From Hyphomicrobiales bacterium (GTDB taxonomy: Bacteria; Pseudomonadota; Alphaproteobacteria; Rhizobiales; Hyphomicrobiaceae): 8,539 bases of DNA. The position numbers and the translations under genes are program-made. The stretch covers positions 1 to 8,539 of the forward strand of contig JAFKKW010000389.1 of the NCBI GenBank assembly GCA_017304275.1, in the 5' to 3' direction. Positions 1 through 8,179 of the stretch are shown in pieces. The first letter of the stretch is position 1, and each line of letters begins with the position of its first letter. The notes below the pieces were generated by a model. The model saw nothing but the letters and a program-made list of their open reading frames with translations, made no database searches and had not been told where the DNA came from.

Positions 1-2071
<2,071 letters not shown>

Positions 2072-2098
2072 TGAGCACTCGTACACAACACGAACTGA

Positions 2099-2128
2099 AT
2101 TATTGCCGGTCTCTGGCGCGCGTGTCTC
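2099..2128 (-). promoter_or_regulatory. Possible sigma-70-type promoter of the response regulator ORF
   Basis: On the minus strand GAGACA (2128-2123, 4 of 6 to TTGACA) and AATAAT (2104-2099, 5 of 6 to TATAAT) are separated by 18 bp. This would start transcription about 20 nt upstream of the ATG at 2071. The -10 overlaps one arm of the inverted repeat at 2103-2157. Short-motif evidence only. Confidence 0.3.
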
Positions 2129-2157
2129 TCGATGGAACGCGCGGGGTCGACCGGCAA
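2103..2157. repeat. Two-tier inverted repeat in the divergent intergenic region
   Basis: Outer arms TTGCCGGT (2103-2110) and ACCGGCAA (2150-2157) pair perfectly over 8 bp. Inner arms CGCGCGT (2117-2123) and ACGCGCG (2137-2143) pair perfectly over 7 bp. The two stems are separated by a symmetric 6 by 6 nt internal loop and the apical loop is 13 nt. The structure lies just upstream of the response regulator start and covers its possible promoter. It could be an operator or a cruciform-prone palindrome. The arms are seen directly; the role is inference. Confidence 0.55.
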
Positions 2158-2348
2158 CTCGACAAAGGCAAGACTGCCCCACAACGGTAAACAAGCCCTT
2201 GCCAATAAGCTCACCTTGAACCTTTTTTGAGCAACGGACCGGCCGGGCGGCGCGAATGGGGCATAAGATGAAGGAAATACAGATATCTCTTGCCGCTTGA
2301 ACTCGGCGGCCCGAGCCCGCAAATTAAGGCTTCATTTCCCCAATCACT

Positions 2349-2352
2349 GGAG
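2349..2352 (+). promoter_or_regulatory. Ribosome binding site deciding the pepF start
   Basis: GGAG lies 6 nt upstream of the ATG at 2359. An in-frame TTG at 2290 would add 23 residues with no similar site, so the ATG is preferred. Confidence 0.7.
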
Positions 2353-2358
2353 CCCCTG

Positions 2359-4230
2359 ATGACGCCGAGCCTGCGCGCACCCTTCGTTTCGGACATTGTT
2401 CGGTCGGCAAGCCAGAGCGGCGCGGCGACTGCGGCGCCGGACCTGGGTCCCGTTCCGGAGTGGGATCTGTCGGACCTTTACAAAAGCACCGACGATCCGG
2501 CCGTCGCCCGCGACCTCGCGCGTGCGGCCGCGGAAGCCACGCGGATCAAGGAGACCTATCAGGGCAAGCTCGTTGGCCTCGCCTCCGACGGCGCGGCGCT
2601 GGCCGACGCCATCGCGTCCTACGAGCAGCTCGCGGACCTCATGGGTAAGCTCGGCTCCTACGCCGGCCTCCTGTACGCGGCGAACCAGGGCGATCCGGCG
2701 CGCGCGAAATTCTACGGCGACATCTCCGAGAAGCTGACGCGCATCTCGACCGATCTCATCTTTGTCGAGCTCGAGCTCAACCAGATCGACGAGGCGGCGC
2801 TCGAGGCGTCCTTCGCCGCCCCCAAGCTCGCGCGTTACAAGCCGTGGCTCGAGGACCTGCGCCGGGAGAAGCCCTATCAGCTCGACGAAAAGATCGAGCA
2901 GCTTTTCACCGAGAAGGGGCAGACCGGCCGCGGCGCGTTCACGCGGCTTTTCAGCGAGACCATGAGCGGGCTGCGCTTCAACGTCGAGGGTGAGCCGCAG
3001 CCGATGACGCTGGAAGCCACCTTGAACCTCCTGTCGGATCCGGCCGAGCCGCGCCGCCACGCGGCCGCCGATGCGATCGCCAAGGTGTTCAAGGACAACA
3101 TCCGCCTTTTCACGCTGATCACCAATACGCTGGCCAAGGACAAGGAAATTTCCGACCGTTGGCGGGGCTTCAAGGACGTGGCCGACAGCCGTCATCTTGC
3201 GAACCGCGTCGAGGCTCCTGTCGTCGACGCGCTCGTCGCGAGTGTGCGCGAAGCCTATCCGAGGCTCTCTCACCGCTACTACGCCATGAAGGCCCGCTGG
3301 CTCGGCATGGAGAAGCTGTCCCATTGGGACCGCAACGCACCGCTGCCCGACAAGCCGGAGCAGGTCTTCACATGGGCTGAGGCCGAAGCCATCGTGCTCA
3401 AGGCTTACGGCACGTTCGCCCCCGACATGGCGAGCGTCGCCAAGCAGTTCTTCGACAAGGGCTGGATCGACGCGCCGCTGCGCGAAGGCAAGGCCCAGGG
3501 CGCGTTTTCCGCCGCGACCGTCCCCTCGGTGCACCCCTATGTGCTCATGAACTACCAGGGCGAGCCGCGCGACGTGATGACCCTTGCCCATGAGCTGGGC
3601 CACGGCGTGCATCAGATGCTGGCGCGCGACCAGGGTCCGCTCCTGGCGCCGACCCCGCTCACGCTTGCCGAGACCGCGTCGGTGTTCGGCGAGATGCTGA
3701 CCTTCCGCGCGCTCCTCGCCGAGACCAAGAGCCCGCGCGAGAAGAAGGCCATGATCGCCGGCAAGGTCGAGGACATGCTGAACACGGTCGTGCGCCAGAT
3801 CGCGTTCTATTCCTTCGAGCGCAAGGTGCACGAGGCCCGTCGCGCAGGCGAGCTGACGAGCGACCAGATCAACGCGTTCTGGATGGACGTGCAGCGCGAG
3901 AGCCTGGGCCCGGCCATCGACTTGAAGCCCGGCTACGAGGTCTACTGGACCTACATCCCGCACTTCATCAATTCGCCGTTCTACGTCTACGCCTACGCAT
4001 TCGGCGATTGTCTGGTGAACTCGCTCTACGGTCTCTACCAGGAAGCCCACCCCGGCTTCGTGACCAAGTATTTCGACCTCCTGAAGGCCGGCGGCTCGAA
4101 GCACCATTCGGAGCTGTTGGCTCCCTTCGGCCTCAACGCGGCCGACCCCGCGTTCTGGTCGAAAGGATTGAAGGTGATCGAGACCATGATCGACGAGCTG
4201 GAAGCCATGGACCGCGCCGCGGTGGCCTAG
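2359..4230 (+). CDS. pepF: M3 family (M3B) oligoendopeptidase, PepF-like
   Basis: This 623-residue zinc metallopeptidase has the normal length for PepF/M3B. Such enzymes act in the cytosol and cut short peptides rather than folded proteins. The zinc site is clear: HELGH at residues 411-415 (two His ligands, catalytic Glu412), and Glu438 in LAETASVFGEM as the third ligand. The C-terminal block IPHFINSPFYVYAYAFG (His535, then Tyr542, 544 and 546) matches the family's substrate-binding His/Tyr loop. The N-terminal half is the expected helical lid (EWDLSDLYKSTDD near residue 32 onward). The start is ATG 2359 with GGAG 6 nt upstream. It seems to be transcribed alone: the neighbour to the left is divergent, and a hairpin repeat follows the stop by 32 nt. 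No signal peptide or membrane segment is seen. The family call is very secure; the natural substrates are unknown. Confidence 0.95.
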   Translation: MTPSLRAPFVSDIVRSASQSGAATAAPDLGPVPEWDLSDLYKSTDDPAVARDLARAAAEATRIKETYQGKLVGLASDGAALADAIASYEQLADLMGKLGSYAGLLYAANQGDPARAKFYGDISEKLTRISTDLIFVELELNQIDEAALEASFAAPKLARYKPWLEDLRREKPYQLDEKIEQLFTEKGQTGRGAFTRLFSETMSGLRFNVEGEPQPMTLEATLNLLSDPAEPRRHAAADAIAKVFKDNIRLFTLITNTLAKDKEISDRWRGFKDVADSRHLANRVEAPVVDALVASVREAYPRLSHRYYAMKARWLGMEKLSHWDRNAPLPDKPEQVFTWAEAEAIVLKAYGTFAPDMASVAKQFFDKGWIDAPLREGKAQGAFSAATVPSVHPYVLMNYQGEPRDVMTLAHELGHGVHQMLARDQGPLLAPTPLTLAETASVFGEMLTFRALLAETKSPREKKAMIAGKVEDMLNTVVRQIAFYSFERKVHEARRAGELTSDQINAFWMDVQRESLGPAIDLKPGYEVYWTYIPHFINSPFYVYAYAFGDCLVNSLYGLYQEAHPGFVTKYFDLLKAGGSKHHSELLAPFGLNAADPAFWSKGLKVIETMIDELEAMDRAAVA

Positions 4231-4262
4231 CGAAGACGGTCCGCCCGCCACCTCTCAACACC

Positions 4263-4352
4263 ATGGCCGCCCTTGAGGCGGCCATCCAGGGGGCTATGTG
4301 GTCGACGGTGGAGACTTTGGGCCCTGGATGGCCGGGTCAAGAGCCCGGCCAT
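4263..4352. repeat. Head-to-head pair of hairpin repeat units (REP/BIME-like) downstream of pepF
   Basis: Three perfect inverted repeats are interlocked. Stem A is ATGGCCGCC (4263-4271) with GGCGGCCAT (4277-4285), loop 5 nt. Stem C is ATGGCCGGG (4328-4336) with CCCGGCCAT (4344-4352), loop 7 nt. Stem B is 13 bp, 4279-4291 (CGGCCATCCAGGG) with 4322-4334, and it excludes A and C. The two halves are inverted copies of one unit about 30 nt long, with a 30 nt linker (4292-4321). Between copies the stem changes on both sides (GCC/GGC against GGG/CCC), so pairing is preserved. There is no T-tract, so a classical intrinsic terminator is not supported, but the position 32 nt after the pepF stop suits 3'-end protection or attenuation. 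Confidence 0.75.
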
Positions 4353-4367
4353 GGTATAGGGGCAGCA

Positions 4368-4384
4368 TTTTACATTCTGTACAA
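4368..4384. promoter_or_regulatory. Upstream operator-like palindrome of the TA module
   Basis: TTTTACA, 3 nt, TGTACAA (4368-4374 and 4378-4384) is an inverted repeat with one mismatched pair. It has the same design as the site at 4401-4417, and the right arms are identical. Probably bound by the AbrB-type antitoxin; this is inference. Confidence 0.5.
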
Positions 4385-4400
4385 CAACGCCTCCCCCGTG

Positions 4401-4417
4401 TTATACAATTTGTACAA
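4401..4417. promoter_or_regulatory. Downstream operator-like palindrome of the TA module, overlapping its likely promoter
   Basis: TTATACA, 3 nt, TGTACAA (4401-4407 and 4411-4417). The symmetry extends outward: GTGTTATACAA (4398-4408) against TTGTACAACAC (4410-4420) pairs over 11 bp with one mismatch. It lies just before the AGGAG of the antitoxin gene and contains TATACA/TACAAT, which could serve as a -10. Binding here would block transcription, as expected for an autoregulated TA operon. The palindrome is seen; the regulator is inferred. Confidence 0.6.
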
Positions 4418-4420
4418 CAC

Positions 4421-4425
4421 AGGAG
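4421..4425 (+). promoter_or_regulatory. Ribosome binding site deciding the antitoxin start
   Basis: AGGAG is 7 nt upstream of the ATG at 4433. It excludes a longer in-frame start at 4298, which would translate the repeat and operators. Confidence 0.75.
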
Positions 4426-4432
4426 CCGTGGC

Positions 4433-4654
4433 ATGAAGCTCGAGATCAAGAAGATCGGCAACTCGACGGGACTGATCCTGCCGAAGGAGCTGCTCGCGCG
4501 CCTGGGCCTGTCCCAGGGCGATCAGGTGCTTGTCACCGAGACTCCGGACGGCATCAAGATCTCCCGATATGTCCCCGACCTCGAGGAAGGCCTGGAGATC
4601 GCACGCAAGGCCATGAAGACCTATCGTGCCGCCCTGACTGAGCTTGCCAAGTGA
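4433..4654 (+). CDS. AbrB/MazE-type antitoxin of a type II toxin-antitoxin module
   Basis: A 73-residue protein. Residues 1-47 form a SpoVT/AbrB swapped-hairpin DNA-binding domain (EIKKIGNSTGLILPKELLAR, then LGLSQGDQVLVTE). The C-terminal stretch from about residue 48 (DLEEGLEIARKAMKTYRAAL) is charged and probably helical, as in antitoxins that wrap their toxin. The expected role is to neutralise the Doc toxin encoded next and to repress the shared operon by binding the palindromes just upstream. The stop overlaps the toxin start (GTGA, 4651-4654), giving translational coupling. Antitoxin-first order with overlap is typical for type II modules. The classical Doc partner is Phd; here it is an AbrB-fold protein, a pairing that does occur in other bacteria. 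The family is secure; activity is inferred. Confidence 0.9.
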   Translation: MKLEIKKIGNSTGLILPKELLARLGLSQGDQVLVTETPDGIKISRYVPDLEEGLEIARKAMKTYRAALTELAK

Positions 4655-5040
4655 GCGAGCCTGTCTGGCTGTTCCCGGAGCTGGTTATCGCGTTTCACGA
4701 TGAGCAGCTTCGGGAGTTCGGTGGTCCTCCCGGCATTCGCGATCGCGGCATGCTGGAATCGGCGCTCGATCGCCCCAAAAACAAGTGGTCCTATGGCGAG
4801 CGCGATCTCGCAGCGCTGGCGGCTGCCTATGCATTCGGTATCGCGAAAAACCATCCCTTTATCGATGGTAACAAGCGTGCAGCGCTCCTGTCCGTCGTAA
4901 CCTTCTTAGGTCTTAATGGGATCGAGTTCGTAGCGGACAACGCCGAGGCCGCCGTCGCGATCCAGGGCCTAGCCGCCGGCGAGATCGCGGAGGAGGGGCT
5001 TGCGCGCTGGATACGCGACAACTGGCCGGCGCCGCGATAG
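4651..5040 (+). CDS. doc: Death-on-curing (Doc) family toxin, Fic fold
   Basis: A 129-residue protein starting at GTG 4651, inside the antitoxin stop codon. The Fic/Doc catalytic loop HPFIDGNKR is at residues 68-76. His68 is the catalytic histidine, and the K-R ending in place of G-x-x-x-R marks the Doc branch. Flanking segments also fit: PPGIRDRGMLESALDRP near residues 25-41 and AYAFGIAKN before the loop. P1 Doc is known to phosphorylate and inactivate elongation factor Tu; the same action is likely here by family. The length is normal and all key residues are present, so the toxin appears intact. Codons such as TTA (in FLGLNG), GTA and several ending in T are less GC-biased than in the flanking genes, consistent with a horizontally moved module. 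This is a by-eye impression. Confidence 0.92.
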   Translation: MSEPVWLFPELVIAFHDEQLREFGGPPGIRDRGMLESALDRPKNKWSYGERDLAALAAAYAFGIAKNHPFIDGNKRAALLSVVTFLGLNGIEFVADNAEAAVAIQGLAAGEIAEEGLARWIRDNWPAPR

Positions 5041-5111
5041 CCGCTGCGCGGAAAAGCTCAAATGCCGCGCCTGTCAAGACGAAACCAAATCCCGGCTACG
5101 TAATTTGTCTG

Positions 5112-5141
5112 CTTACACCCACGCGGGAACGGGCGTATAAG
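5112..5141 (+). promoter_or_regulatory. Possible promoter of kup
   Basis: CTTACA (5112-5117, 4 of 6 to TTGACA), 18 bp, then TATAAG (5136-5141, 5 of 6 to TATAAT). A start near 5148 would leave a leader of about 29 nt. The -10 is framed by GGCG (5132-5135) and CGCC (5142-5145), a small inverted repeat. Motif-level support only. Confidence 0.35.
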
Positions 5142-5163
5142 CGCCGGAATTTTACAGCTTCGT

Positions 5164-5169
5164 AAGAGG
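5164..5169 (+). promoter_or_regulatory. Ribosome binding site deciding the kup GTG start
   Basis: AAGAGG lies 7 nt before GTG 5177. It supports a GTG start for this gene. Confidence 0.65.
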
Positions 5170-5176
5170 CCTGATC

Positions 5177-7084
5177 GTGGCACGCGCTAAAGCCACCGAT
5201 ATCGGTGGCGAGCCCGGCGAAACGACGCACGGCGCACCCTTCTGGACACTCGTCATCGGATCGATCGGCGTCGTCTATGGCGACATCGGCACGAGTCCGC
5301 TCTATGCTTTTCGCGAAGCCGTGCGCGCCGCTAGCGGCGGCAGTCCCGCGAATTCGGAAGCCGTGTTCGGCGTCCTGTCGCTTATCTTCTGGTCGCTCGT
5401 CCTCATCGTCACGCTGAAGTACGTGATCGTGCTGCTGCGCGCCGACAACAAGGGTGAAGGCGGCACGTTTGCGCTGATGGCGCTCGGCCAGTCGGTCGCC
5501 AAGCGCAGCACGCCGCTGCTGCTCGCCTTGGGCATCGCGGGCGCTTCGTTCTTCTACGGCGACGCCGTCATTACGCCGGCGATCTCCGTGCTGTCGGCAG
5601 TGGAAGGTCTGAAGCTGGTGTCGCCCATGTTCGAGCACTGGGTGATCCCGATCGCGCTCGTTATCATTGTCGGCCTCTTTGCGGTGCAGTCTCACGGCAC
5701 GGCCCGCGTCGCGACGTTCTTCGGTCCCTTGACGATTGTGTGGTTTCTAACCCTCGCCATCGGCGGTGGGCTGCATATTGCCGATAATCCGACCATCGTC
5801 GCAGCCCTCAATCCCTGGTACGGCGCGCGCTTTCTTTTCACACACGGACTTCTCGGCCTGACCGTCCTGGGGCTCGTGTTCCTCGCCGTGACCGGCGCCG
5901 AGGCGCTCTACGCGGATCTCGGCCATTTCGGCAGGCGTCCGATCCAGGCGGCCTGGGTCGGCTTCGTGTTTCCTTGCCTGATGCTGAACTACATGGGGCA
6001 GGGCGCGCTGGTGCTGTCCGACGCCGAAGCGCTCGCCAACCCGTTCTTTCTGCTCTACCCCGAGTGGGCTCTGATCCCGATGGTCATTCTGGCGACGTGC
6101 GCTACGGTCGTCGCCAGCCAGGCCGTGATAACCGGTGCCTTCTCCCTCGCGCGTCAAGCCATCCAGCTTGGGCTGCTGCCGCGCTTCTCGATCAAGCACA
6201 CGTCCGAGGCGATGGCCGGCCAGATCTATCTGCCGCGCGTCAACTGGCTTCTGCTGATCGGCGTGATCCTGACGGTGATCAGCTTCAAATCGTCGTCGAA
6301 CCTGGCCACTGCGTACGGCGTCTCCGTCACCGCGACGCTGGTGATCAATTCACTGATGGCGTTCTTCGTCATCTGGAGGTACTGGCGCTGGCCCCTGTGG
6401 AAGGTGGCTGGGCTCATGACCCCGCTTCTTCTCATCGAGCAGACATTCTTTGCAGCCAACATCCTGAAGCTGTTTGAAGGCGCCTGGTTCCCGGTTGCGA
6501 TCGCGGCGGTCATCGGTCTCATCATGTTCACGTGGGTGCGCGGGTACGGCATCCTGCTCAAGATCACGCGCCGCAACGAGGCCGACCTCGATTGGCTGGT
6601 CCGCAAGCTCGAGGCCAAGCCGCCTGCCAGAGTTCCCGGTACGGCGATTTTCCTGTCTGCCGACGTCAACGCCGCGCCCACCGCGCTGATGCACAACCTG
6701 AAGCACAATCGCGTCCTGCACGAGCGCAACATCGTGCTCTCGATCCGCACCGAGGAGACGCCGCGCGTGCCCCGCCACGAGCGTGTCGAGGTCGATCGAT
6801 CGAACGAGACGTTCGTCCGCGTGATCGCCTCCTATGGGTTCATGGAGAGCCCGAGCATTCCCAAGATCCTCGAAAGCTGCCGGCGCAAGGATCTGAACGT
6901 CGACATCGGCGCCACGTCGTTCTTCCTGTCGCGCCGCTCGTTGCGGACGACGAGCAAATCCGAGATGCCGCGCTGGCAGGAGAACCTGTTCATCTGGCTG
7001 GCACGCACGGCCGAGGACGCGACGACCTACTTCAAAATCCCGACCGACCGCGTGGTCGAGGTCGGCACCCAGGTCGCGATCTGA
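5177..7084 (+). CDS. kup: Kup family low-affinity potassium uptake protein
   Basis: A 635-residue inner-membrane protein of the KUP/HAK/KT family, which brings in K+ probably with H+. The signature YGDIGTSPLY is at residues 34-43 at the end of the first membrane segment. About twelve hydrophobic segments follow up to residue about 455 (for example VLIVTLKYVIVLL, ALVIIVGLFAVQS and LLLIGVILTVISF). The polar cytoplasmic tail (about 460-635) carries the expected family blocks TAIFLSADVNAAPTALMHNL, VRVIASYGFMESPSIPKILE and the terminus DRVVEVGTQVAI. The length is normal and nothing seems missing. The start is GTG with AAGAGG 7 nt upstream. It stands alone: 136 bp after doc, and convergent with the suf genes across a repeat pair. 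No riboswitch was recognised in the short leader. Confidence 0.96.
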   Translation: MARAKATDIGGEPGETTHGAPFWTLVIGSIGVVYGDIGTSPLYAFREAVRAASGGSPANSEAVFGVLSLIFWSLVLIVTLKYVIVLLRADNKGEGGTFALMALGQSVAKRSTPLLLALGIAGASFFYGDAVITPAISVLSAVEGLKLVSPMFEHWVIPIALVIIVGLFAVQSHGTARVATFFGPLTIVWFLTLAIGGGLHIADNPTIVAALNPWYGARFLFTHGLLGLTVLGLVFLAVTGAEALYADLGHFGRRPIQAAWVGFVFPCLMLNYMGQGALVLSDAEALANPFFLLYPEWALIPMVILATCATVVASQAVITGAFSLARQAIQLGLLPRFSIKHTSEAMAGQIYLPRVNWLLLIGVILTVISFKSSSNLATAYGVSVTATLVINSLMAFFVIWRYWRWPLWKVAGLMTPLLLIEQTFFAANILKLFEGAWFPVAIAAVIGLIMFTWVRGYGILLKITRRNEADLDWLVRKLEAKPPARVPGTAIFLSADVNAAPTALMHNLKHNRVLHERNIVLSIRTEETPRVPRHERVEVDRSNETFVRVIASYGFMESPSIPKILESCRRKDLNVDIGATSFFLSRRSLRTTSKSEMPRWQENLFIWLARTAEDATTYFKIPTDRVVEVGTQVAI

Positions 7085-7110
7085 GTTGGCGCCTTATCCT
7101 AGGACACGTA

Positions 7111-7201
7111 TCTGGACCCCGACCTCCGTCGGGGTGACGTTGTTGTTGAGTGTGGCGCCAGCCAAATCCCCACGTCATCCCGGCGCAGGCCGGGATCCAG
7201 A
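7111..7201. repeat. Inverted pair of 30-nt hairpin repeat units (REP/BIME-like) between convergent kup and sufA
   Basis: The units 7111-7140 and 7172-7201 are inverted copies matching at 25 of 30 positions, with a 31 nt linker. Each folds alone. Left: ACCCCGAC (7116-7123) with GTCGGGGT (7128-7135), 8 bp, loop 4 nt. Right: ATCCCGGC (7177-7184) with GCCGGGAT (7189-7196), 8 bp, loop 4 nt. Two of the five differences fall at paired stem positions and keep pairing. Sequences like CATCCCGGCGCAGGCCGGGA are, from memory, common dispersed repeats of alphaproteobacterial intergenic regions. It starts 27 nt after the kup stop and ends 27 nt before the sufA stop, so it may act as a two-way 3' barrier. 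There is no T-tract. Confidence 0.8.
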
Positions 7202-7228
7202 CACATCTGAAAATGAAGTAGTGGAAAG

Positions 7229-7633
7229 CTACTCGCTCAGCGCCTCGGCACCCTTCGCCGGCACCAGGTTCACGCTCTCGCCGCAGCCGCACGCGCCAGC
7301 CTGGTTCGGGTTGTTGAACACGAACTGTGCGGAGAGCTTGTCGGTCTTGTAGTCCATCTCCGTGCCGAGCAGATAGAGCACCGCCTGCGGGTCGACGATT
7401 ACCCGCGCGCCGTCCTGCTCCACGACCTCGTCGAATGTCCCGATGCTGTCGGTCCAGTCCATGGTGTACTCCATGCCGGCACAGCCGCCCTTCTTGACGC
7501 CGATCTTGAGGCCCGCCACGTCGGGTCCCTTCGACGCCATGATGGCGCGCACGCGCTCGGCGGCGCGCGGCGTCATGGTCAGCACGCTCGGACGCGGCCG
7601 GCGGGGAGGGGAAGCGGAGGCTTTGTCGGTCAT
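7229..7633 (-). CDS. sufA: SufA/IscA (HesB) type iron-sulfur cluster carrier
   Basis: A 134-residue A-type Fe-S carrier. The three family cysteines are present: Cys51 in KKGGCAGMEYTMDW, and Cys115 and Cys117 in ACGCGES near the C-terminus. They bind and hand on a cluster assembled by SufBCD with sulfur from SufS. The conserved blocks VEQDGARVIVDPQA and TEMDYKTDKLSAQFVFNNPN are also intact. The first 18 residues (rich in Pro, Arg and Ser) are a variable extension before LTMTPRAAERVR. The start chosen is ATG 7633-7631. Starting further upstream, at 7786, would overlap the previous gene and add residues with no family character. No strong ribosome site is visible. It is the last gene of the suf run, 121 bp after the DUF59 gene. 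SufA is preferred over IscA or ErpA because of the suf neighbours. Confidence 0.93.
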   Translation of the reverse strand: MTDKASASPPRRPRPSVLTMTPRAAERVRAIMASKGPDVAGLKIGVKKGGCAGMEYTMDWTDSIGTFDEVVEQDGARVIVDPQAVLYLLGTEMDYKTDKLSAQFVFNNPNQAGACGCGESVNLVPAKGAEALSE

Positions 7634-7754
7634 CAGTGTTGCTGTCCCGGTTCCGAAAGCATCGGCAATCGACAACCCAAGAGAATGGGTCGCTACGTTG
7701 CGAATATAGCGAGGGGAGCCTGCTTTTGCGAGATGGCGGATTGCTGAACCAACA

Positions 7755-8168
7755 TTAGAACATGTTGAGCGCCAGCCGCGCCTCATCCGACATACGGCTC
7801 TGGTCCCAGGGTGGATCGAAGGTCAGCGTCACTTTCGCGCCGGAAACACCCGGCACGGCGCTGACGGCATCCTCCACCCACTGCGGCATTTCCCCGGCCA
7901 CCGGGCACCCGGGAGCCGTTAGCGTCATCTCGATCGCGACCTCGCGGTCGTCGGTGATGTCGATCTTGTAGATCAACCCCAACTCGTAGATATCGGCCGG
8001 GATTTCCGGGTCGTACACGGTCTTGAGCGCGGCCACGATGTCGTCGGTGAGCCGCTCGATCTCCTCCGCCGGCAGCGCGGACGCCTGAGTGGGCACGCCC
8101 TCGGCGGCCGTCTCCGGCTTTGCGCCGTCTTCCGGTTTGGGGTCCTGCTGTGTCTCCAACTCTGACAT
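7755..8168 (-). CDS. sufT: SUF system DUF59 (MIP18-like) protein, SufT-type
   Basis: A 137-residue protein. The first 35 or so residues are acidic, rich in Pro, Ala and Glu, and probably disordered. The DUF59 domain follows: VYDPEIPADIYELGLIYKID at 51-70, and MTLTAPGCPVAGEMP with the conserved Cys88. The ending DPPWDQSRMSDEARLALNMF is characteristic of the DUF59 proteins encoded in suf operons. The family helps Fe-S protein maturation; its exact chemistry is less certain than that of SufS or SufA. The start is ATG 8168-8166 with GGAG (8177-8174) 5 nt upstream. It lies 11 bp after the sufS stop, indicating co-transcription. The symbol is by family and context; such proteins are often left unnamed or called YitW/PaaD-like. 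Confidence 0.9.
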   Translation of the reverse strand: MSELETQQDPKPEDGAKPETAAEGVPTQASALPAEEIERLTDDIVAALKTVYDPEIPADIYELGLIYKIDITDDREVAIEMTLTAPGCPVAGEMPQWVEDAVSAVPGVSGAKVTLTFDPPWDQSRMSDEARLALNMF

Positions 8169-8179
8169 CTTGGCTCCAA

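Noticed and set aside
2268..2300. Ten-codon ORF (ATG 2268 to TGA 2300) as a leader peptide of pepF
   Set aside because: It has no ribosome site of its own, no runs of a regulatory codon and no attenuator hairpin after it. It is expected by chance.
2344..4251. A 635-codon open frame on the minus strand across pepF
   Set aside because: It is the complement of a strongly supported M3 peptidase with its full zinc site. The antisense translation resembles no family.
4261..4352. An intrinsic terminator for pepF
   Set aside because: The hairpins are strong but not followed by a T-tract. The duplicated inverted layout fits a repeat element better, though it may still affect 3' ends.
5046..5070. GCGCGG and CCGCGC hairpin after doc as a terminator
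   Set aside because: Only 6 bp with a 13 nt loop and no T-tract; too weak in GC-rich DNA.
7703..7731. Internal promoter for sufA on the minus strand (TATATT at 7708-7703)
   Set aside because: The -10 is fair, but the hexamer at the right distance (TCGCAA) matches TTGACA at only 3 of 6 positions. No iron-regulator site was recognised in the 121 bp gap.
7229..7786. Longer 185-residue version of SufA starting at 7786
   Set aside because: It would overlap the end of the DUF59 gene and add about 50 residues without family similarity. ATG 7633 gives the normal length.
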